From Nocardia pseudovaccinii NBRC 100343 (lineage in GTDB: Bacteria > Actinomycetota > Actinomycetes > Mycobacteriales > Mycobacteriaceae): a stretch of DNA of 43,165 nt. Position numbers and translations under genes: made by a program. A model generated the notes under the pieces. The model was given only the letters and a program-made list of their open reading frames with translations. It ran no database searches and had not been told where the DNA came from. Numbering within the stretch: the first letter of the stretch is position 1; each line of letters begins with the position of its first letter. Below are positions 14,643 to 22,794 of this stretch, one piece after another. The DNA is taken from positions 1 through 43,165 of the forward strand of contig NZ_BDBY01000270.1 in the NCBI RefSeq assembly GCF_001613225.1, read 5' to 3'.

Positions 14643-15482
14643 GTGCTCGAGGCAACCAAGATCCCGACCGAATTCGGCACCTTCGACGCCCTGACCAGCG
14701 GCGAACCAGGTGGGCGCGAAGTTGTGCTGTTGCACGGCTTTCCGGAGTCGGCCATCGCATGGGAGTTCCAGCTGACCGCCCTCGGTGGCGGCGGCTGCCA
14801 TGTCATCGCGCCCGATCAGCGCGGTTATTCGTCAGGGGTGCGTCCCGACAAGGTCGCCGATTACCGCGTCGAGGAGTTGGTCGCCGATGTCATCGCCATC
14901 GCCGACCAATCGGGTTGGCAGCGTTTCGATCTCGTCGGTCACGACTTGGGCGCGCACGTCGCCTGGGCAGTAGCGGCCGAACACCCGGCACGAATCCGAA
15001 CCCTGACCGCTGTATCGCAGCCGCACCCCACCGCGTTCTCACAGGCCATGACCGAGGACGAAGACCAGGCACAACGAGCCCAGCACTTCACCTACTTCCG
15101 CCAGCCCCGGACCCCCGAGCGCGCCCTCCTCGCCGATGATGCCGCCGCCCTCCGCAAGATCTTCGACTGGAAGATTCCCGAGGAACGCATCGACGACTAC
15201 ATCCACCGCCTCACCCGCCCCGATGCCCTCACCGCGGCCCTCAACTGGTACCGAGCCCTCCCGCTCGCCGGTCCGACCGTCCCCATCACCGTCCCGACCC
15301 TCTACGTCTGGGGCACCGAAGACCCCACCATCGGCTCCACCGCCGCCCTGGCCACCGCCGCCCACGTCACCGCCCCCTACCGCTTCGAAATGCTCGAGGA
15401 CACCTCCCACTGGATCCCCGAAGAAGCCCCCGAATCCCTCACCCGCCTCATCATGGAACACCTCCTCGCCCATCGGACGTAG
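14643..15482 (+). CDS. Alpha/beta hydrolase (epoxide hydrolase-like)
   Basis: 279-residue alpha/beta-hydrolase. HGFPES (31-36) gives the oxyanion region; the nucleophile elbow VGHDLGAHVAW places Asp101 where epoxide hydrolases and haloalkane dehalogenases have Asp. The acid is in WGTEDPTIG and the base His in LEDTSHWIPEEAPE. The lid contains paired Tyr/Trp residues (FTYFRQP, ALNWYRALPL) that fit epoxide ring opening, so soluble epoxide hydrolase is the best reading; the substrate is unknown. The gene ends five bases from the stop of the convergent CHAT gene, with no room for a separate terminator. Confidence 0.85.
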   Translation: MLEATKIPTEFGTFDALTSGEPGGREVVLLHGFPESAIAWEFQLTALGGGGCHVIAPDQRGYSSGVRPDKVADYRVEELVADVIAIADQSGWQRFDLVGHDLGAHVAWAVAAEHPARIRTLTAVSQPHPTAFSQAMTEDEDQAQRAQHFTYFRQPRTPERALLADDAAALRKIFDWKIPEERIDDYIHRLTRPDALTAALNWYRALPLAGPTVPITVPTLYVWGTEDPTIGSTAALATAAHVTAPYRFEMLEDTSHWIPEEAPESLTRLIMEHLLAHRT

Positions 15483-15486
15483 TCGC

Positions 15487-16752
15487 TCAGGTGCGGACGG
15501 TGGCGAAGGCGGACCAGAGGAGGGGGGAGTGTTCGATGGCGTGGGTGGTGCGCCAGGCGGTCAGGCGCGATCGTTGCCAGGTGGCGAGGGCGGTTACCGG
15601 GTCCGGGTGTTCGTGGGCGGTGTCGATGGCGCAGATGGCGTCTTGCAGGGGGCGGGCTTCGGGGGGTGCGCCCGCGAGGCGTTGGAAGGCGAAGTCGGTG
15701 GGGAGCGGCCAGCGGCTGGCGGTGACCAGTTCGGCGCCGCCGTTGATCATGGCGGCGACCAGGCCGAGGGCCTCGCTGAAGCGCATATCGCCGCCGCTTT
15801 CGCAGGCGATCAGCGCGACTCGGCTCGGAATGGGCCAGAGTTGTGGTCCGGCAACGGGATCGGTGGTCAGGGTGTGGGTGCCGAGCAGTAGGTCCTTGGC
15901 CGAGAGGGGGCGGTGGGCTCGGACGGGGGTGGCGAAGCCGATGGATTCGGCGTCGCAGGCGAGGTGTAGTTCGGAGGCTTCGCTCTGGCCGGATTCGGGG
16001 GCTGCGGCGGTTACGTGCCCCACATAGGTCAGGCGGCTGGCACCGCCGCGTAGCGCTTCGCTCAACCAGGTGCGATCGATATCCGTGCGGCGGAACGCGT
16101 CGATCGGATCGTCGACCGCGGGCAGTAGTCGGCCCTCGGCCGAATATTCGGCAACCCGTTGGGCGAGTGGGGCTTTGGGGTCCATGCGGCCGAGGACGGA
16201 GCCGAGCGCGGAATCGGCGCGAAAGCCCGGAACGCGCGGGTCGAGCACGGCCACCACCGGCAATGCACCCGTCTCGGACCAGGTGCGCACCGTGCGGTCC
16301 GGACCGTGCACAATGCTGGCGGGAGCGAGCAGACTGATATCGGCGATATCCACCAGGCGCAGTTCCGGGCTGGGAGCGATGATCTCCCACGGAATCTGAG
16401 CTACCCGGGGCGAGGGTTGCAGCCGAATATGCGGACGCACTCCGCGTACGTGCAGGTTGTACAACTGCGCCGCCAGGCCATAGGGCAGCAATGCGCGGGA
16501 AAGCGACTGCGCAACAAGATATTCCGCGTCGTACGACGCGAAAGCGCCGGTGGTCATGGCATGTTCGAGTCCGCCGGGCAGCGCCGGATTCGGCAGCGCC
16601 TGCGCGAACTGCGCGACGGCATCGGTGATCGCATCCCCGGGCAGCATGCTCGCACCCTGGGCGTATTCGTTGTGCAACCAGCGCCACGACATGTACAGAT
16701 CGCCCGCGTCCGCCATCCGCACAATGACGGTCGGTTGTGCCGAGAGGGTCAT
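15487..16752 (-). CDS. CHAT-domain (caspase-like) protease
   Basis: 421-residue protein whose residues about 85-421 form a CHAT domain, a clan CD caspase-like cysteine peptidase. It opens with LLPYGLAAQLYNLHVRGVRPHIRLQPSPRVAQIPWEII, the usual actinobacterial CHAT entry. The catalytic dyad is His246 in LTYVGHVTA and Cys317 in VALIACESGGD, both with the expected flanks, and is followed by VTASRWPLP. The 85-residue N-terminus is unassigned. The ATG overlaps the TPR gene stop (ATGA, 16749-16752). TPR-CHAT pairing recalls the Csx29/Craspase effector of type III-E CRISPR systems, where the two domains are one protein; no CRISPR is present here. Probable role: protease activated by a partner, possibly in stress response or defence. 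Confidence 0.87.
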   Translation of the reverse strand: MTLSAQPTVIVRMADAGDLYMSWRWLHNEYAQGASMLPGDAITDAVAQFAQALPNPALPGGLEHAMTTGAFASYDAEYLVAQSLSRALLPYGLAAQLYNLHVRGVRPHIRLQPSPRVAQIPWEIIAPSPELRLVDIADISLLAPASIVHGPDRTVRTWSETGALPVVAVLDPRVPGFRADSALGSVLGRMDPKAPLAQRVAEYSAEGRLLPAVDDPIDAFRRTDIDRTWLSEALRGGASRLTYVGHVTAAAPESGQSEASELHLACDAESIGFATPVRAHRPLSAKDLLLGTHTLTTDPVAGPQLWPIPSRVALIACESGGDMRFSEALGLVAAMINGGAELVTASRWPLPTDFAFQRLAGAPPEARPLQDAICAIDTAHEHPDPVTALATWQRSRLTAWRTTHAIEHSPLLWSAFATVRT

Positions 16753-18284
16753 GCGGGCAGCACCCGGCTGTCCCGCACCGGATGCCCGTACCGCAGCTCG
16801 GCGGCCTCGATATATCCGGCCAATGCGATATGTCCGTCCGGTGCGACGGCGACCCTCGGCGGCGGCACCACCGGCAGTCCGGCGCTCGCCGCGACCGAGG
16901 CCAGCGCCGTGCCCAACTGCGGTGCCGACCCACTTTGCGGCCCGGTCCCGACCTGCACCGTGGGTTGCGCCGGATCAGCCGGTGGATCGAATAGTTCGAG
17001 CGGCAGCCGCGGCGGCGCGCCGACAGCCGATCTGGCGATATCCAATGTCGTACCCGCGCACTGTGTTTCGATGAGGTCCACGATCAGCGGACCATTGCCG
17101 GACAAATAGGCGAACCGGAATGCCATCCGCATTGCCGGGTCGGCGATCTGGCGGTTCCATTTCTCGCGTTGATTGCCATTGGGCAGGGTGTAGCGCACGG
17201 CATCGATGGCCAGCGCCGACGGTACCGCGAGACCGATCGCTCGCCCCAATAACTCGGCATCCGGGGATTCGGCCGCCTCGATGACCGACTCCAGCAGTGC
17301 GGCATGCCAGAAATCGATTTGGGCACAGTGCAATCCGAGACCGCGCTCGGCATACGCGGCGAAGGCCTCGCCGATGAGGGCCTCGCCCTCGCCGTATTGT
17401 CCGTTCGAGTACGCCACGGTCGCCAGGCGCACTCGCACATCGGCGGCATCGAGCACCGCACCGGATGCTTGGAAATAGTCGAGGCTGCGGCGATAGAGCT
17501 GGTGCGCCGCATCGGTATCGCCACGGCCCTCGGCGAGAAAACCCATGGTCTTGAGCCCGACGCCCGCGCGATATCCGAGTTCGGCGCGCTCGAAATACTC
17601 CTGGCTGGACCGCAGCGGCGGTTCCGCCTCGTCGAACCGATCCAACCTGACGTACATGACGGCCAGATTCTGTTCCGTCTCGGCGACCGCATTGCGATCA
17701 CCGGCGGCATCGAAGGCCGCCAGCGCCTGGCCCATGAAGTCGACGGCCAGTTCGCGCCGTCCGGTCTCGAAGTAGATCCCGCCGAGCGTCGAGAGCGGAT
17801 GTCCGGCCAGGTGCGGCGCGAAACGCACTGCCGCATCCAATGATTCGGTGGCGAGTTCGATGGCGTAAGCCCAGCTCTGGCGATGGAATGCGACTGCGGT
17901 CAGCGACAGCAGACAGGCCACCCGCTGCATGCTCTCGTCATTGTGCTCGGTGAGCAGTGCGCGCGCCTGCTCCAGCGCCTTCTGCGCACCATCGAGATCG
18001 CCGACGTGCTGCAATGCCTGGGAGAGGTTGATGAGTGCGGCGGGCCGCTTTTCGATCGCGTCCGCAGGCATCTCCGCGAGCGCCTCGCGGAACATGACGA
18101 TCGCCCCGGCATGATCGCCGAGTTCATCGGACATGCTCGCGGCATTGACCAGTGCGCTGACCCGCAGGCCATCCGCGCTGGTCCTTGCGATTTCCTCGAA
18201 CAGTCGCCTGGCCTCGGCGACATCGCCGCGCTGATAGGCGGCCGCTCCTTCGGCGAGTCGCTCGCGACCGTCATCGGCAGGCAT
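16749..18284 (-). CDS. Tetratricopeptide-repeat protein, CHAT partner
   Basis: 511-residue soluble protein with about nine TPR units over residues 8-350, for example AAYQRGDVAEARRLFEEIA, ALQHVGDLDGAQKALEQA and LAVMYVRLDRFDEAEPPL. Then comes a helical segment (TLPNGNQREKWNRQIADPAMRMAFRFAYLSG), a Pro-rich linker and a conserved-looking C-terminal tail PPPRVAVAPDGHIALAGYIEAAELRYG, of a kind seen at the end of TPR proteins next to CHAT genes. TPR arrays bind protein ligands, so this is the likely sensor, scaffold or substrate for the coupled CHAT protease. The start shares one base with the stop of the previous gene (TGATG at 18284). Confidence 0.85.
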   Translation of the reverse strand: MPADDGRERLAEGAAAYQRGDVAEARRLFEEIARTSADGLRVSALVNAASMSDELGDHAGAIVMFREALAEMPADAIEKRPAALINLSQALQHVGDLDGAQKALEQARALLTEHNDESMQRVACLLSLTAVAFHRQSWAYAIELATESLDAAVRFAPHLAGHPLSTLGGIYFETGRRELAVDFMGQALAAFDAAGDRNAVAETEQNLAVMYVRLDRFDEAEPPLRSSQEYFERAELGYRAGVGLKTMGFLAEGRGDTDAAHQLYRRSLDYFQASGAVLDAADVRVRLATVAYSNGQYGEGEALIGEAFAAYAERGLGLHCAQIDFWHAALLESVIEAAESPDAELLGRAIGLAVPSALAIDAVRYTLPNGNQREKWNRQIADPAMRMAFRFAYLSGNGPLIVDLIETQCAGTTLDIARSAVGAPPRLPLELFDPPADPAQPTVQVGTGPQSGSAPQLGTALASVAASAGLPVVPPPRVAVAPDGHIALAGYIEAAELRYGHPVRDSRVLPA

Positions 18285-19315
18285 CAGAAGTCCGAATCCG
18301 ATGCGGCGGCGGCGATTTCGGCAAGAAGGGGTGCATCGACCGCATCGTCCGCGGCAGTAGCCCGACGCAGCCGTGCGGCTGCGAGCTCACGAATCTGTCG
18401 CCGGATCTCGGGACCACCCAGCTCGGGTGCGTCGGGCGCACCGACGCCGGGCACGTAGACATCCACCGTAGAAACGGAATCGGATGGCGTGGTGGCCGCG
18501 CCGGTCCACAGATCGCCGACCAGATCCAGCTCGGCCTCGGCGGTGCCGACGGGTGTGGTGATGAGGGCACGCGGGTGCAGGTGTGCCGGTGCGTCCGAAC
18601 CCAATTGGGGCGCGGCTACCGCGGTGACGCGGACCGTCGTAGTGCCCGAACTTCGGATCGATTCCCAGGACACCGCCCGTTCGGACGCGTCGATGAGGCC
18701 GGGCGGGCAGCGCCGCCAATCCCATCCGCCCGTGCCGTGACCGAGCGACAGCGCACCGGCCGGACGATCGGACCCGCCACCGGCGGCGAGCGCATAATCC
18801 TCTGCACGAGTAGGTATTTCGACAAAAAGAGGCAACTCATCGTCTGAGCCCGGCTCGTCATCACCGAGGAGCGGTTCGCACTGCGTGCGCAGTGCCGCTA
18901 TCTCCTGGTCCAGCAGCAGATCGTCGAGCGGAGTGATGCCGTCGATCGTCGATGCCGGCCACCAGCGCGCGGCCCAATACGCGAACCCGAGCCGCCAGGC
19001 AGCGGCCACCAGATTCGGCACCGCGGGGTCGGCCACGTCGGTGAATTCGGTGCCACCGCTCTCGGTGTCGGCGATGGCAATGGCAATCCGTTCGCCGTAC
19101 ACCGCCCACAACCAGTCCTGCGCGAGCTCGACATCATCGATCACCGCCGCCGGAATCGTCTGTCCGGCAAGCAGACTCCACGACAAATGACCGCCGAGCA
19201 CCTCCAGCACCATCGCATCGATCGCCGCGGCGCCGTCCGATACCGTCGGCGCTCCGTCGGGCGCGATGATCCAGATTCCGTCCCCCGCTGGTTCGATCCG
19301 CACGATCCCGCTCAT
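18284..19315 (-). CDS. Unrecognised protein of the CHAT/TPR operon
   Basis: 343 residues, soluble, acidic, no signal peptide. The N-terminal 150 residues look alpha/beta with Trp-rich patches (GHLSWSLLAGQ, ELAQDWLWAVYGE, GFAYWAARWWPAST). The middle is a low-complexity acidic linker (LLGDDEPGSDDELP). Residues about 190-305 look beta-rich (TTTVRVTAVAAP, RALITTPVGTAEAELDLVGDLW, VSTVDVYVPG), and the end is an Ala-rich helix. I recognise no domain. One-base overlaps (TGATG) at both ends mean it is translated in step with its neighbours, so it is likely a stoichiometric component. Confidence 0.75.
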   Translation of the reverse strand: MSGIVRIEPAGDGIWIIAPDGAPTVSDGAAAIDAMVLEVLGGHLSWSLLAGQTIPAAVIDDVELAQDWLWAVYGERIAIAIADTESGGTEFTDVADPAVPNLVAAAWRLGFAYWAARWWPASTIDGITPLDDLLLDQEIAALRTQCEPLLGDDEPGSDDELPLFVEIPTRAEDYALAAGGGSDRPAGALSLGHGTGGWDWRRCPPGLIDASERAVSWESIRSSGTTTVRVTAVAAPQLGSDAPAHLHPRALITTPVGTAEAELDLVGDLWTGAATTPSDSVSTVDVYVPGVGAPDAPELGGPEIRRQIRELAAARLRRATAADDAVDAPLLAEIAAAASDSDF

Positions 19316-20652
19316 CAGCTCGCCCTCGATTCCGCCGGATCCGACTCAGTGACCAGGGAACTCACACTCAGCGCCTGTTTGACCCGCATACGATGGTCCA
19401 GCATGACCGAGCGCGCCACACCGTCGAGCAGATCCCACAGCTCGTTCGGCTCGTAGACGCCGAACTCCCGGACATCGCGTCCGTGCAGGCGAACCCACAG
19501 CCGCCGCAAATATGGCCGCCACGGTGTGCGCAGCTCGGTCGCGATGGCCGCCAGCGGGCCACTCGGCATTTCGATATCGGTGCGCACCGCGAGCCGCCGG
19601 GCCTGCAGGACGTATGCCTCCCGCTGCCAGCGGCCATTGATCACCCGATGCGCCGCGGTGTCGGCCGCCGCCGACTCCCCGCCATGCAGTGCGATCGGCC
19701 GCAACCCGAGTGCGAGCGTGGCCCCCGCCGTCGCCGCGACCCGTAGTGATTCATCCAAAAGTGACCAGGGCGAACAACTTCGGGCGATCTCCGTGGTCAC
19801 CAATTCCGGAATGGGCGGCAGTTCGGCCCGTTCACTCGACGCCTGCAGCACGGTGAATACGCGCTCGTAGATGGTGCGATCGAACGGCAGTCCGAGACTG
19901 GCCTTCGAGGCCGACGAACCGAGCGCGGGCGGCTGCGGAATCGGCACCGCGGTCAGCCCCAGCTGATGTGCCGTCGGCTCGAAGCTGTTGTCCCATAGTC
20001 GGATTCCGCCGTGCGTCCCGGCATGGGTGGCGACGAGCTGATCGAATGTCCGCTGCCCGTCGGCGCTGTGACCGGCACGCGCCGCGGCTGCGTCGAGCAG
20101 CGCCGCGAACAGTTCGGCGTGCTCTCCGGTCGGACCGCCCACCGGACGTCGTCCCCACGCGATATTGATCAATGAGCCGAGTTCGGCAGTCCGCGCACCC
20201 GCGGTGATGTACTCCTTGAGCGCCTGTGTGGTGCGCCCCGCCGCGAATTCGTGGACGTCGCGCAGTGTCGCCTCGGCGGTTGCCCGGTCCCGGTCCGGAT
20301 CCGGCACACCCGATGTGGTGGCGAGTTCGAAGGCGCGCTGGAAATACAGATCCTGCGGATTGCCCTCGGTGATCCGCAGCGCCCGCCGGACCTGTTTGAG
20401 CAGGGAAAACCAGGCCGCAGTCGCGCGCAGCACGTCGGCGGCGGCATGGATTCGGGTGGCGAGCATTACCGCGCCGTCGGCGGTGAGGATCGGGCCCGCG
20501 CACAGCGGATGCTGCACTGGGCGGATGACCAGTGGGTCCAGGATGAGCTTCACGGTCCGCCGCAGCGGCCCGCCGTGGGGTCCACTGAGCGGTTCGACGC
20601 CCTCGAGTCGGCGCCAAACCTCGTCCAGCACCATCGCGCGCGGCCGTCGCAT
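19315..20652 (-). CDS. Unrecognised first protein of the CHAT/TPR operon
   Basis: 445 residues, largely helical, Arg- and Ala-rich, no signal peptide or membrane segment. Notable parts: LRRTVKLILDPLVIRPVQHPLCAGP near the N-terminus, an internal stretch with THAGTHGGIRLWDNSFEPTA, and a C-terminal TPWRPYLRRLWVRLHGRDVREFGVYEPNELWDLLDGVARSVMLDHRMRVKQAL. I recognise no catalytic motif. It leads the four-gene operon, where a recognition or adaptor subunit might be encoded, but that is inference. The ATG at 20652 is probably leaderless: AGGTTA on the plus strand (TAACCT on the gene strand) ends six bases upstream. Confidence 0.75.
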   Translation of the reverse strand: MRRPRAMVLDEVWRRLEGVEPLSGPHGGPLRRTVKLILDPLVIRPVQHPLCAGPILTADGAVMLATRIHAAADVLRATAAWFSLLKQVRRALRITEGNPQDLYFQRAFELATTSGVPDPDRDRATAEATLRDVHEFAAGRTTQALKEYITAGARTAELGSLINIAWGRRPVGGPTGEHAELFAALLDAAAARAGHSADGQRTFDQLVATHAGTHGGIRLWDNSFEPTAHQLGLTAVPIPQPPALGSSASKASLGLPFDRTIYERVFTVLQASSERAELPPIPELVTTEIARSCSPWSLLDESLRVAATAGATLALGLRPIALHGGESAAADTAAHRVINGRWQREAYVLQARRLAVRTDIEMPSGPLAAIATELRTPWRPYLRRLWVRLHGRDVREFGVYEPNELWDLLDGVARSVMLDHRMRVKQALSVSSLVTESDPAESRAS

Positions 20653-20681
20653 TCGACCAGGTTAACGGAACTTCCTCCGTT
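20653..20681 (-). promoter_or_regulatory. Promoter and inverted repeat of the CHAT/TPR operon
   Basis: On the gene strand TAACCT (20664-20659) is a TANNNT -10 element six bases before the ATG, consistent with a leaderless mRNA. It directly abuts AACGGA-N6-TCCGTT (20664-20681), an inverted repeat with perfect 6-bp arms, well placed for a repressor that blocks the promoter. Confidence 0.45.
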
Positions 20682-20780
20682 TCAGACTCCGAAAAACCTG
20701 GGATCGGTAGGGCGCGTTCGATTCCTACCTTTCTCGTATCGGCCCAACACCGGAGCCGAACGAAGCAAAAGGAACAGATC

Positions 20781-21323
20781 ATGAACACCAAGCCGGTCCG
20801 CATCTCCGCCGCCGCCCTCGCCGCCTCGGCCGCCGCTTTCGCCCTCTTCGTCACCGGATGCAGTGACGATTCGGGCAGCTCGCCGACCACCTCGGCCAAG
20901 CCGGGCACCTCGGCCGCCCCGGTACCGGCGTCGGGCAAGTCGACCGCTTCGGTCGACGGCAAGGCGCTCGACGGCAAGTTCGACACCACCTGCGCCAAGC
21001 AGGGCGGCACCCTCGCCCTCGCGCTCAGCGACACCAATAACGCCACCTACGGCACGCTGAGCGTGAGCGCCTCCATCACCGGCACCGACAACGTCCAGGC
21101 GGTCGCGGTCGCGGGCAGCAAGGGTGGCGCCAACGGCCTGCCCTACGCCCTCGGCTTCGGCAACGGCATGCCCGGCGGTTCGGCCAAGGTGGTCAAGGAC
21201 GGCAACACCTACAAGGTCACCGGTGAGGGCGTCGGCGCGCCCGACCTCACCAATCCGACCGCAAGCCCGAAGAGCTCGAAATTCGACATCACCTTCGCCT
21301 GCTCCACCGTGGTCGGTGGCTGA
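20781..21323 (+). CDS. lpqH: LpqH-family lipoprotein (19 kDa antigen-like)
   Basis: 180-residue surface lipoprotein. The signal peptide ends in ALFVTGC with lipidated Cys27, followed by a Ser/Thr/Pro linker (SSPTTSAKPGTSAAPVPASG), a region of the kind O-mannosylated in mycobacteria. The mature domain has the LpqH pattern: FDTTCAKQGGTLALALSD, a Gly-rich middle (LGFGNGMPGGSAKV), YKVTGEGVGAPDLTNP and a C-terminal FDITFACSTVV, so two Cys near the two ends of the domain probably form a disulfide. In mycobacteria LpqH is an abundant TLR2-active antigen. AAAGGA precedes ATG 20781. Confidence 0.88.
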   Translation: MNTKPVRISAAALAASAAAFALFVTGCSDDSGSSPTTSAKPGTSAAPVPASGKSTASVDGKALDGKFDTTCAKQGGTLALALSDTNNATYGTLSVSASITGTDNVQAVAVAGSKGGANGLPYALGFGNGMPGGSAKVVKDGNTYKVTGEGVGAPDLTNPTASPKSSKFDITFACSTVVGG

Positions 21324-21344
21324 TCCGCACCGTGACAAACCCGC

Positions 21345-21429
21345 TCACGGCTCCGCCTCGCTGACGCTCGGCTCCCGCCGTGCGCGGAGGCGCGCTGTGT
21401 CTTCAGCTCGCTCGCTGGCGCCCGCTCAC
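21345..21429 (-). repeat. Start-codon miniature repeat, copy 3 (reverse, intergenic)
   Basis: Read on the minus strand it runs from GTGAGCGGG to a terminal CGTGA, 85 nt. The right end is GGAGCCGAGCGTCAGCGAGG, matching copies 1 and 2, and the left end is a diverged GTGAGCGGGCGCCAGCGAGC. GTGAGCGGG is present at both ends. It lies between lpqH and the next gene, is not at a start codon and has an early TGA, so it encodes no intact leader ORF. It abuts the 17-bp hairpin. Confidence 0.6.
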
Positions 21430-21457
21430 GCCCCTTGACACAAGGGGCGTGAGCGGG
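21421..21457. terminator. Perfect 17-bp hairpin
   Basis: CCCGCTCACGCCCCTTG (21421-21437) pairs exactly with CAAGGGGCGTGAGCGGG (21441-21457) with a 3-nt loop. It overlaps the end of the reversed miniature repeat and lies 28 bases before the next start, so it could end lpqH transcription or be part of the mobile repeat. Confidence 0.6.
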
Positions 21458-21485
21458 GCAAACCACTTCATACACAGGGGAAACC

Positions 21486-22304
21486 ATGAAAAACATCGCC
21501 CGCTCGCTCGCCGCCGCCTTCTTCGTCCTCTCGATCGGCTACTACCTCTGGCACGGCTTCACCTACACCAGCTCCGGCCCCTTCGACGACAGCATGCTGG
21601 CCTGGGTCGGGCCGCAGATGGCGCTGCCGATCATCGCCCTGACCATCGTCCCGATGGTCTTTGCCTTCACCGGCGAGGGCATCGGGGAGGGCATCATGGC
21701 GGCCTTCACTGGTAACAACAACAGCTCGGCGTTCCGTGATGGTCTGGTCGGCATCGGCACCATCAAGTCCTTCCGCCAGACCGGGCTGACCGTCAATGAC
21801 CAGCCGCAGATCCGCATCGATTTCAGCGTCGAGGGCGTTGACGGCAAGATCTTCCACTCGCACGCCAAAATGATCGTCCCGCTCACCGAACTCGCACTGC
21901 TGCAGCCCGGTGTCGTGCTGCCGGTGCGCTATCTGCCCGATCGCACCGACAAGGTCGAGGTCGACCGCTCCGGCGATATGTCGGCAGCCCAGCGCGCCAT
22001 GAACGAATCCATGATCCGAAAGGGCTTCACCACCAAGGCCAAACTCGACATCGCCGAGCGCGGCATTACCGCTCAGGCCGTCGTGCAATCGCTTGCGGTG
22101 CCCGGCGAAATTCGCAACGGGTATTCCAAGATCGAGCTCGGCCTGGTCGTGACCCGGCCCGACGGAACGACATTCACCGCGAGCGTGGACAAGTTCCTGC
22201 CGCCCGCCAGCGTGGCCCAGGTGCAGGTCGGCCGGATCATCCAGGTGCACTATCTGCCGGAGAACGAACAAGAGGTCGTGATCGCACTGCAAGTCAATGC
22301 GTAG
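21486..22304 (+). CDS. Membrane-anchored protein with duplicated domain
   Basis: 272 residues. Two N-terminal membrane segments (about 5-24 and 38-64) are followed by a soluble part made of two related halves: residues about 88-160 (GIGTIKSFRQTGLTVNDQPQIRIDFSV ... VVLPVRYLPDRTDKVEV) and about 190-270 (ITAQAVVQSLAVPG ... IELGLVVTRPDG ... IIQVHYLPENEQEVVIAL). Both end in an xVxYLPxxxxxV pattern, which suggests tandem DUF3592-like beta domains. Function unknown; the family is typical of actinobacterial membranes. AGGGGAAA precedes ATG 21486. Confidence 0.75.
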   Translation: MKNIARSLAAAFFVLSIGYYLWHGFTYTSSGPFDDSMLAWVGPQMALPIIALTIVPMVFAFTGEGIGEGIMAAFTGNNNSSAFRDGLVGIGTIKSFRQTGLTVNDQPQIRIDFSVEGVDGKIFHSHAKMIVPLTELALLQPGVVLPVRYLPDRTDKVEVDRSGDMSAAQRAMNESMIRKGFTTKAKLDIAERGITAQAVVQSLAVPGEIRNGYSKIELGLVVTRPDGTTFTASVDKFLPPASVAQVQVGRIIQVHYLPENEQEVVIALQVNA

Positions 22305-22319
22305 CCCCGGCACAGAATG

Positions 22320-22349
22320 TTGCTCTCGTTCATTACCGAACGGGAGCAA
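22320..22349. terminator. Bidirectional terminator hairpin
   Basis: TTGCTCTCGTT (22320-22330) pairs with AACGGGAGCAA (22339-22349), 11 bp with one G-U pair and an 8-nt loop. It is followed by TATTTGTTT, an unusually T-rich run here. It serves the membrane-protein gene and the convergent Cys-rich gene. Confidence 0.75.
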
Positions 22350-22361
22350 TATTTGTTTGCG

Positions 22362-22607
22362 TCAGAAGACGCGGTGGCTGAAGAAGCTGTGCTGGCAGGT
22401 GGGGCGCTTGCAGACCGCACCACCGCCCGGGATGAACCCGACACAGGTGGGGTGGGTACACCTGTTGCAGCCACCGTCGCCGTCTTCGCCCATATGGTCG
22501 TGGTCGACGAGTACGACGCGGGCCTCGGCCACCGCGCCCGCGAGAATCGAATCGAGATAGTCCAGCGCCTTCGAGGTGAGCGGGGGTTTTCCTCCGGACA
22601 AGGTCAT
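22362..22607 (-). CDS. Small Cys-rich, zinc-ribbon-like protein
   Basis: 81 residues. The N-terminal half contains a helix LTSKALDYLDSILAG and the strand ARVVLVDHDHMGED; the C-terminal half has CNRCTHPTCVGF, about ten residues, then VCKRPTCQHSFFSH, that is five Cys and several His in CxxC-like pairs that would bind one or two zinc ions. It probably is a small zinc-ribbon protein that binds nucleic acid or protein. ATG 22607 is chosen because AGGAG lies eight bases upstream; the frame is open further upstream but without a ribosome site. Confidence 0.68.
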   Translation of the reverse strand: MTLSGGKPPLTSKALDYLDSILAGAVAEARVVLVDHDHMGEDGDGGCNRCTHPTCVGFIPGGGAVCKRPTCQHSFFSHRVF

Positions 22608-22794
22608 CGCACTACTCCTGACTCTGTACTCATGTCCTTGATTCCGATCTTCCTCCTGCGCGGGGAGTCGCACACGAGTAGCACGCTACGCAAATTGAGG
22701 GTTACCTAATTGGTCGGTCGTTCATCTGACTGTTTCCTGTGGATTGCCTGAGCGGCTTACGGTGCGCCGGTCAGCACTATGTCAGGAGTTCATC

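Noticed and set aside
20682..21338. Minus-strand open frame across lpqH
   Set aside because: Antisense to a clear LpqH lipoprotein; Gly/Arg-rich translation.
22715..22745. Possible PHO box upstream of phoX (GTTCATC...GTTTCC)
   Set aside because: The two half-sites agree in too few positions and the 12-bp spacing is not the usual 11; left as unproven.
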